From: JAHBXC01 sp964350875
Lineage (GTDB): Bacteria; Planctomycetota; Phycisphaerae; Phycisphaerales; UBA1924
Assembly: GCA_964350875.1 (NCBI GenBank)
Contig: CAYGLT010000103.1
Span: forward strand, 1 to 6,554
Direction of reading: 5' to 3'
Length of the DNA stretch: 6,554 nucleotides
Part shown: in pieces, positions 1 through 4,473 of the stretch
Layout: the number at the start of each line of letters is the position of its first letter
How positions within the stretch are numbered: the first letter of the stretch is position 1
Program-made: the position numbers and the translations under genes
The notes under the pieces: generated by a model
Told to the model about the DNA's origin: nothing
Databases searched by the model: none
Seen by the model: the letters and a program-made list of their open reading frames with translations, nothing else

Positions 1-425
1 ATCAGCGCGTCCACGCTGAACTTGCCCGGGCCGGTGAAGAGCAGCGCCAGGTACCCCGCGAGGTAGAGGTACGCGAGTTCCTTGTCGCCCCACGGGTCGT
101 TGCCGTGCACGATGAACGCCGCGACCGCCATCGTCACGATCAGCGGGATGCACGCGAGGCGAGTAAACAAACCGAGCACGAGCAGGATCGAGCAGGCGAA
201 CTCCGCGCCCGTCGCGAGGACGAGACTCGGGCCCTGACCGATGCCCATCGGGTCGGCGAAGCCCATGTCGCCGTTGGCGACCTTGGTGAGTTTGCCCCAC
301 CCGTGAAGCCCGGCCATGAAGAGGCCGAGCGCGAGCCGCAGGATCAGCAGCCCGACGGACGACAGGGCATACCCCCTTGATTCGGTGAGCCATGCCCCCC
401 ACTTCTGCGTGACTTTCCCGACCAT
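1..425 (-). CDS. DoxX family membrane protein (3' end cut off by window edge)
   Basis: Reading the minus strand from an ATG at 425-423 gives 141 codons open to the window edge, with no stop reached. The protein is hydrophobic with about four membrane segments near residues 22-42, 67-87, 90-106 and 115-130. The first ends in GLHGWGKL (39-46), a typical DoxX-family signature, and the last is followed by TGPGKFSVDA (131-140), the usual DoxX C-terminal motif. Family members are about 130-160 residues, so only a short tail should be missing. The start is supported by GGAG eight bases upstream on the minus strand and by a charged N-terminal stretch before the first helix. DoxX proteins are inner-membrane proteins, some linked to redox or thiol stress and some to quinone oxidoreductase complexes; the sequence does not settle a specific role here. 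It is transcribed away from the amidohydrolase-like gene. The family call is firm, the function is not. Confidence 0.88.
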   Translation of the reverse strand, partial: MVGKVTQKWGAWLTESRGYALSSVGLLILRLALGLFMAGLHGWGKLTKVANGDMGFADPMGIGQGPSLVLATGAEFACSILLVLGLFTRLACIPLIVTMAVAAFIVHGNDPWGDKELAYLYLAGYLALLFTGPGKFSVDAL

Positions 426-560
426 GCCCGATGCTCCGCGTTTCGTGATTGGATCCGTGACGGCGATGGTAGATCGGCGCGTCACCGCTCCGGACACCAC
501 ACGACGGTCGGCCGGCATCGGACCCGGGCATCCCCGGGAACCCCCACGATTCCGGTTCGC

Positions 561-576
561 TCGGCCGTCGGGCCGA
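561..576. repeat. Perfect 6-bp inverted repeat with 4-base loop
   Basis: TCGGCC (561-566) and GGCCGA (571-576) are exact reverse complements around a GTCG loop. It lies midway in the divergent intergenic region, about 170 bases before the amidohydrolase-like start and about 135 bases from the DoxX start. No T-run follows on either strand, so it is not an intrinsic terminator. It could be an operator half-site pair or an RNA hairpin, but in such GC-rich DNA a 6-bp stem can also arise by chance. Confidence 0.4.
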
Positions 577-731
577 TGCTAGAGTTATCTCTGTTCGCAC
601 CTACCCGAAGGGCCGGCCAGCATGGATTGGCCACGGAAAGCCGCCCGTTCGGACACGCCAGGCAAGGATGCCGCGTGATCGACGCACCACGATTCCTGAT
701 TTTCCCTGATTGCGTCGAAGTCGCGCCTCCC

Positions 732-735
732 GGAG
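732..735 (+). promoter_or_regulatory. Shine-Dalgarno GGAG deciding the amidohydrolase-like start
   Basis: GGAG at 732-735 sits ten bases before the ATG at 746. It favours that ATG over the in-frame TTG at 710. The residues after the ATG (TIDIRVRVW) match the first beta strand of the barrel, while the 12 codons between TTG and ATG encode an Arg/Ser-rich stretch that looks non-native. Confidence 0.6.
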
Positions 736-745
736 CGATTCCTTT

Positions 746-1660
746 ATGACGATCGACATTCGCGTCCGCGTGTGGTCCGGCAAGGACCCGTTCGCCGCCG
801 CGCTCGAAAGTTCCCCCACTTCGGCGCCGGCCGACCAATCGGGGATCGACCCCTCGCCCGCGGGCCTGACCCGCAGCGGTCAGGTTCTTCAGGCAGCGGT
901 CCTCACCGGCTGGCGGATCGACCGCCTCGGCGTGCAGGTCGCCACCGAGAACATCGCGCGCTGGGTCAACGACGCCCCCTCCCACCGCGTCGGCTTTGCG
1001 GGCATCGATCCCACCGCCGACACCGCCCTCGACGACATCGACACCGCCCAGGAACTCGGGATGGTCGGGCTCACGGTCGCCCCCGCGGATTGCGGCGTGC
1101 GACCCACCGACGACCGCTTCCTGATGGTCGCCGATCGCGCCGCGCAGCGCGGCATGCCGATCCTCGTGGCGAACCCGTGCCTCACGGCGCCCCAGAGCGT
1201 GCTCGAGTTCGCGCGTCCGCTGCTCCTCGACGAGGCCTGCCGCGCGCTCCCCACGCTCTCGCTCGTGCTGGGCGATCTGGGCGGCGGGTTCACCGAAGAG
1301 GCCTACGCGCTGTGCGCCAAGCACCCGCGCGTGTTCGCCGAACTCTCGGGCGTCATCACCAAGCCCTGGCACCTCTACACCACGATGCTCGCCGCCTTCG
1401 AGCGCGGCGTCACCGAGAAACTGCTCTTCGCGTCGGGCTTCCCTCAGGAAACACCCGAGCGCGCCATCGAGCGCATGTACACCGTCAACAGCGTGCGCAA
1501 CGGCACCAACCTCCCGGGCATCCCCCGCGAGACGGTGCGCGGCATCGTCGAACGCGACTCGCTCCGCCTGCTGGGCATCGAGCATGTCGGAGCGCTGCGC
1601 AAGGCGCCCGCCAAGGACGCGCAGGCGCCGGCCCCCAAGCCGCGCATCGACGCGCACTGA
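746..1660 (+). CDS. Amidohydrolase-2-like TIM-barrel protein lacking metal ligands (probable pseudoenzyme)
   Basis: 304 residues from the ATG at 746. The order of motifs follows the amidohydrolase-2 (PF04909) barrel: a first strand TIDIRVRVW (2-10), a Gly-rich strand MVGLTVAP (106-113), DDRFLMVADRAAQRGMPIL (122-140), LSLVLGDLGGG (171-181), then KHPRVFAELSG (192-202) and EKLLFASGFP (224-233). In active relatives these strands carry HxH, a His after PILV, a His in the LxHLG strand, and Asp in GSDxP. Here they read R6-V7-R8, A142-N143, D177 and G231, so the usual metal ligands all seem replaced. The fold looks intact, with no stop or frameshift, so this is not a decayed pseudogene. It may bind a ligand without metal catalysis, or the motif alignment may be off. 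Residues 282-304 form a Lys/Ala/Pro-rich tail. An intrinsic terminator follows, so it is probably a single-gene unit. I am fairly sure of the fold and unsure of any function. Confidence 0.7.
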   Translation: MTIDIRVRVWSGKDPFAAALESSPTSAPADQSGIDPSPAGLTRSGQVLQAAVLTGWRIDRLGVQVATENIARWVNDAPSHRVGFAGIDPTADTALDDIDTAQELGMVGLTVAPADCGVRPTDDRFLMVADRAAQRGMPILVANPCLTAPQSVLEFARPLLLDEACRALPTLSLVLGDLGGGFTEEAYALCAKHPRVFAELSGVITKPWHLYTTMLAAFERGVTEKLLFASGFPQETPERAIERMYTVNSVRNGTNLPGIPRETVRGIVERDSLRLLGIEHVGALRKAPAKDAQAPAPKPRIDAH

Positions 1661-1690
1661 ACGCACAACACTGAGCCCTACCCTCCCCTG

Positions 1691-1721
1691 CCCCTCTCAC
1701 TCTCTGGGAGGGGTTTTTCTT
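1691..1721 (+). terminator. Rho-independent terminator after the amidohydrolase-like gene
   Basis: CCCCTCTC (1691-1698) pairs with GGGAGGGG (1706-1713) as an 8-bp stem with one G-T wobble and a 7-base loop (ACTCTCT). TTTTTCTT follows at once from 1714. It lies 30 bases after the TGA at 1658-1660 and 36 bases before the next gene, so it should uncouple the two. Confidence 0.85.
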
Positions 1722-1757
1722 CTGCCCATCGCTCACCGCGTCCCCTAACATTCCGTG

Positions 1758-2486
1758 ATGTCCGACGACGCGCCGGCAATCCGCGTGAACTTCAATCGGC
1801 CCATGCCGATCTTCCCCCTGCGCGAGGTCGTGCTGTTTCCTCACGCGGCGATACCGCTCCACATCTTCGAGGAGCGCTATCGCGAGATGGTCGCCGACGC
1901 GCTCGACGCGTCGGGGCAGATCGCGATGGCGGTCTTCGAGGGCGACCGCTGGACCGAGGACTACCACGGCCGCCCGCCCGTGCGCCCCGCCGTCTGCGTC
2001 GGGCAAATCCTCCAGCACGAATCGCTCCCCGACGGGCGGTTCAACGTGATCCTGCAGGGCGTTTGCCGCGCACGGATCGAGGAAGAGATTCCCGACGACG
2101 AAACCGACACGCTCTACCGCGTCGCGCGGCTTGAGCCGGTCGGCGTCCACGCCACGGGAGAAGGCCTCGACGACACCCGCGAGCGCGTGCGCGACCTCCT
2201 CGACACGGCGCAGATCAAGCAGTTCGTCGACCTGCGCGGCGAGCCCATCGCCGAGACCATCATGGGCTACATCGACCGCCCCGATGTACCTACGGCCGCG
2301 GTGCTTGACCTCATCGGGCACCTCATCGTGCGCGAGCCGAATGTGAAGTACGGCCTGCTCGCGGAACCGGACATCGAACTCCGGGCCGAGATGGTCGAGC
2401 ACGAACTCCGCCACCTGCGCAACATGATCGCGAAGGCGTCGCTCCAGGTCGATCCCGAAGCGCCCAAGGGCGTGAACTGGAATTAG
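1758..2486 (+). CDS. Stand-alone LON substrate-binding (N-terminal) domain protein
   Basis: 242 residues from the ATG at 1758; a GTG lies immediately before it at 1755 and could serve instead. No Shine-Dalgarno is visible. Residues 17-45 begin PIFPLREVVLFPHAAIPLHI and match the start of the LON substrate-binding domain (PF02190). Residues 82-107 (GQILQHESLPDGRFNVILQG and following) match the central beta region, and a helical half runs from about 138 to 228. There is no AAA+ ATPase (no Walker A) and no Ser-Lys protease domain, so this is not Lon protease but one of the widespread single-domain LON-like proteins of about 190-240 residues. Their biochemical role is not established; a substrate-recognition or adaptor role is guessed by analogy with Lon. 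It is insulated upstream by the terminator and followed after 36 bp by the EEP gene in the same frame, so the two are probably co-transcribed. Confidence 0.88.
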   Translation: MSDDAPAIRVNFNRPMPIFPLREVVLFPHAAIPLHIFEERYREMVADALDASGQIAMAVFEGDRWTEDYHGRPPVRPAVCVGQILQHESLPDGRFNVILQGVCRARIEEEIPDDETDTLYRVARLEPVGVHATGEGLDDTRERVRDLLDTAQIKQFVDLRGEPIAETIMGYIDRPDVPTAAVLDLIGHLIVREPNVKYGLLAEPDIELRAEMVEHELRHLRNMIAKASLQVDPEAPKGVNWN

Positions 2487-2522
2487 CGCGCCGATCGCTC
2501 GCTCGCGAGTATCGTTCGTGCG

Positions 2523-3638
2523 GTGGACACACTCCCGCTCGACATCCTGCTCTGGACGGTGCGCGGGCTTTGCGGCTTCGCGGTGCTGACCGCGCTGGCG
2601 CCGCTGCTTCGGGTCGGCTGGTGGCCGATCCGTCTGTGCGATTTCCCAAGGATGCAACTCGGGACATTCGCTGCGGGCGTGGCGCTCGCCGCCACCGTCA
2701 TCGGCGCCGCGCGCGGCATGGGTTGGGTTGACGGCTTGACCGTCGCGTTTGCGGCGCTCGTTGCCGCGTGGCAATTCTCGCACATCGCTCCGTACACACG
2801 ATTCTGGCGGACCGCATTGCCCGACGCGCCCGTTGATCCTGCGGACGCACGCACGCTCCGGCTCGCCGTGTTGAACCTCGATTACGAGAACGAGCGGCGC
2901 AACGACGCCGTGCGCGTCATCGCCTCGTTGGAAGTCGATGTTCTCGTCCTCGTGGAGGCCGACCAGGATTGGATCGATGCGCTCTCAGTGGTGCGCGAGC
3001 GATATCCCCACGACGCGGGCTCGGTCCGCGGGGAAGGGCTGGGCCTCGTCGTGTGGTCGACCCTACCGCTCCGTGACGCCCGCGTGGAGCACCTTGTCAG
3101 CAGGAAACGCCCTTCGGTCTGGGCGGACCTGACGCTGCGCGACGGACGGTCCGTCAAGTTCATCGCGGTTCACCCGACGCCTCCCGGACTCGACAAAGAA
3201 GACGACGGCGAGCGCGAGGACAGCCGCAAACGCGACGCCGAACTCGTGCTCGTCGCGAAGTCAGTCGCGAAGAGCAAGCACGATTCCTACATCGTCGCGG
3301 GCGACTTCAACGATGTGGCCTGGTCGCACACGACACGCCTGTTCACGCGCCTCAGCGGCCTGCGCGACCCTCGGATCGGTCGCGGTCTGTACAGCACCTA
3401 CCACGCCGATCATCCGCTGTTCCGCTACCCGATCGACCATGTCTTCGTGTCGGAAGGGTTCGCCGTGCGCGACTTGGACCGCGTCGAGATCCCCGGCTCG
3501 GATCATCTCGGCATCGTGACCGAACTCGTGATGCGCAAACGCGAAGGCGCATCACCGCAGCCCGATGACGGGGACACGACGGAAGCCGCGGAGATTGTTG
3601 ATAAAGGAAAATCCGACGCGGCGAAGGACGGGGAGTGA
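2523..3638 (+). CDS. Membrane-anchored endonuclease/exonuclease/phosphatase (EEP) family protein, VanJ-like layout
   Basis: 371 residues from a GTG at 2523. No other start is possible upstream, because only 12 sense codons separate it from the in-frame TAG that ends the LON-domain gene. No Shine-Dalgarno is visible, but starting here includes the first hydrophobic segment. Three membrane segments lie near residues 8-28, 45-62 and 72-89. The EEP catalytic domain spans about 112-338, with LNLDYEN (N118), LVLVEAD (E145), AVHPTPPG (H217), AGDFND (D261, N263, D264), PIDHVF (D305, H306) and GSDHLG (D327, H328), the full metal and catalytic set of the fold. Three helices followed by an EEP domain is the layout of VanJ-type proteins, some of which act on lipid-linked pyrophosphates and affect glycopeptide resistance. 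The substrate here is unknown, and DNase or phosphodiesterase activity is possible. Arg-rich loops leave the topology ambiguous. The last 33 residues are a charged, disordered-looking tail. Confidence 0.85.
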   Translation: MDTLPLDILLWTVRGLCGFAVLTALAPLLRVGWWPIRLCDFPRMQLGTFAAGVALAATVIGAARGMGWVDGLTVAFAALVAAWQFSHIAPYTRFWRTALPDAPVDPADARTLRLAVLNLDYENERRNDAVRVIASLEVDVLVLVEADQDWIDALSVVRERYPHDAGSVRGEGLGLVVWSTLPLRDARVEHLVSRKRPSVWADLTLRDGRSVKFIAVHPTPPGLDKEDDGEREDSRKRDAELVLVAKSVAKSKHDSYIVAGDFNDVAWSHTTRLFTRLSGLRDPRIGRGLYSTYHADHPLFRYPIDHVFVSEGFAVRDLDRVEIPGSDHLGIVTELVMRKREGASPQPDDGDTTEAAEIVDKGKSDAAKDGE

Positions 3639-3670
3639 GGGTCAAGCGTCACACCACGCAATCGAGCCGC
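3639..3670. other. Short convergent gap, no clear terminator
   Basis: Only 32 bases separate the stop codons of the plus-strand EEP gene and the minus-strand lipoprotein gene. The only complementarity seen is GCGT (3646-3649) with ACGC (3656-3659), without a T-run, which is too weak to call a terminator. Transcripts from both sides probably overlap or end by Rho. Confidence 0.4.
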
Positions 3671-4390
3671 TCACTTCCCCGGCGCGAACGGGTCCGGTGA
3701 GTCGGGCGGGATGTCCGCCGGATCGTTCTCATCCTCGGGTTCGGGCAACGGGGAGAACGGCATGTCGCGCCCGCGCGGCGGGGTCTCCTCCATCGGGGGC
3801 ATGCCTTCCGACGGAGCGGCCGCGGGCGGCGTCGGACGCTCGCCCGACATTTCCCACGGCGTGCGGATCCACGCGAGTTCTTCCAGCATCGTGACCAGCG
3901 CGGCGGTCGCCTCGTCGCGCGAAGGGTCAATCACCATACCGGCGCTGCGCCCGTCGCCATTGGCCCACACCACCGCGCGGCGGAGCGGGTCGGGGGTCAG
4001 CGACATCTCGCCCTCGATCGCGCGAGGGTCGTCCTCGTTCAGCACGCCGGTGGCGAGCAGGGTCTCCCACAGGGTCGTCCATTCCTCGGTCGTCAGGTCG
4101 CGTGTGCGGCCCGGGTAGGTCTGGACGGTCACGCCCTCGCCCACCGCGGCCCGGAGCACGCCGTCGGCCTCGACGATGTACCGCGCCGGCGCGAATTCAC
4201 GCTCCTGACGCTGGAACCTCGGTCGCTGGGGCATCACCGTGACCGAGAGCATCGCGTCGCTCGGGGGAACGCCCCCGCCGCCGGGCGAGGTCGTCGCGCA
4301 CCCGGAGAGCAGCCCGGCGGCCGCGCAGAGCCACGCCGCCGCCCAAGAGGCGGGACGCAAGGCCGGTCTGGTGCGCGCGAAGGTGGTCAT
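3671..4390 (-). CDS. Putative lipoprotein of unknown function with Pro-rich acidic tail
   Basis: 239 residues on the minus strand. The N-terminus has Arg6, Arg8 and Arg12, then a hydrophobic Ala/Leu/Trp core (about 14-28) and a lipobox LSGC ending at Cys31, a type II signal peptide for an envelope lipoprotein. A Gly/Ser/Pro linker (34-44) leads to a compact region of about 46-178 with YIVEADGVLRAAVG (71-84), RTRDLTTEEWTTLWETLLATG (95-115) and a C-terminal helix before IRTPWE (175-180). Residues 181-239 are low complexity, with 18 prolines and many Asp/Glu, and are probably disordered. I do not recognise the family and see no enzyme motif. The start is backed by AGGA five bases upstream (plus-strand 4396-4399). 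The gene is convergent with the EEP gene and divergent from pheT with an 83-bp gap, so it is its own unit. Confidence 0.8.
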   Translation of the reverse strand: MTTFARTRPALRPASWAAAWLCAAAGLLSGCATTSPGGGGVPPSDAMLSVTVMPQRPRFQRQEREFAPARYIVEADGVLRAAVGEGVTVQTYPGRTRDLTTEEWTTLWETLLATGVLNEDDPRAIEGEMSLTPDPLRRAVVWANGDGRSAGMVIDPSRDEATAALVTMLEELAWIRTPWEMSGERPTPPAAAPSEGMPPMEETPPRGRDMPFSPLPEPEDENDPADIPPDSPDPFAPGK

Positions 4391-4473
4391 GGCGATCCTG
4401 TCCTGTGCATGAACCCGTTCTGAAACGCCAGAAAGGGCTGCCAGTCTATCAGTATCGGCTATCCTTCGGCCCC
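4391..4473. promoter_or_regulatory. Divergent promoter region between lipoprotein gene and pheT
   Basis: This 83-bp gap must carry the lipoprotein promoter and most likely that of pheT. I cannot find a convincing -35/-10 pair on either strand. Visible features are a 5-bp inverted repeat TTCTG (4418-4422) / CAGAA (4429-4433) around a 6-base loop, and three TATC words at 4447, 4453 and 4460 just before pheT. The bases before the pheT ATG (CTTCGGCCCC) hold no Shine-Dalgarno, so initiation there may be leaderless or SD-independent. The lipoprotein side does have AGGA at 4396-4399 (minus). Confidence 0.45.

Larger units (their letters stand above)
426..745. other. Divergent noncoding region, 320 bp
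   Basis: This stretch separates the outward-facing starts of the DoxX gene and the amidohydrolase-like gene, so it should hold promoters for both. I see no strong sigma-70-type -35/-10 pair on either strand. The best -10-like match for the DoxX gene is TACCAT on the minus strand (466-471), with no good -35 partner. Structure present: two CCCGGG palindromes at 523-528 and 533-538, a perfect 6-bp hairpin at 561-576, and a CCTGATT direct repeat at 695-701 and 705-711. An 18-codon ORF at 622-678 (ATG to TGA) is preceded by a purine-rich AAGGG at 608-612, but nothing shows that it is translated. I see no RNA gene here. Confidence 0.6.

Noticed and set aside
105..380. Plus-strand ORF of 91 codons at the left end
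   Set aside because: It is antisense to the DoxX gene, and its translation is a highly charged, low-complexity Arg/Glu/Asp/His mix with no domain.
523..538. Two CCCGGG palindromes ten bases apart
   Set aside because: Six-base GC palindromes are expected often in DNA of this composition; no terminator or known operator pattern accompanies them.
482..1666. Long minus-strand ORF (394 codons) opposite the amidohydrolase-like gene
   Set aside because: It is a shadow ORF caused by high GC at third positions. Its translation is Arg/Gly/Glu/Ala-rich with no domain, and the plus-strand frame gives a coherent barrel.
772..1674. Second plus-strand ORF of 300 codons overlapping the amidohydrolase-like gene
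   Set aside because: The product is almost entirely Arg/Pro/His/Ala, typical of an off-frame reading of GC-rich coding DNA.
1485..2783. Minus-strand ORF of 432 codons across the LON-domain gene and its flanks
   Set aside because: It runs through the terminator and across parts of three well-supported plus-strand genes, and shows no recognisable domain.
4447..4463. Three TATC words before pheT as a -10 element or T-box/attenuator leader
   Set aside because: No -35 partner at proper spacing, and the 83-bp gap shared with the divergent lipoprotein gene is too short for a typical T-box leader.
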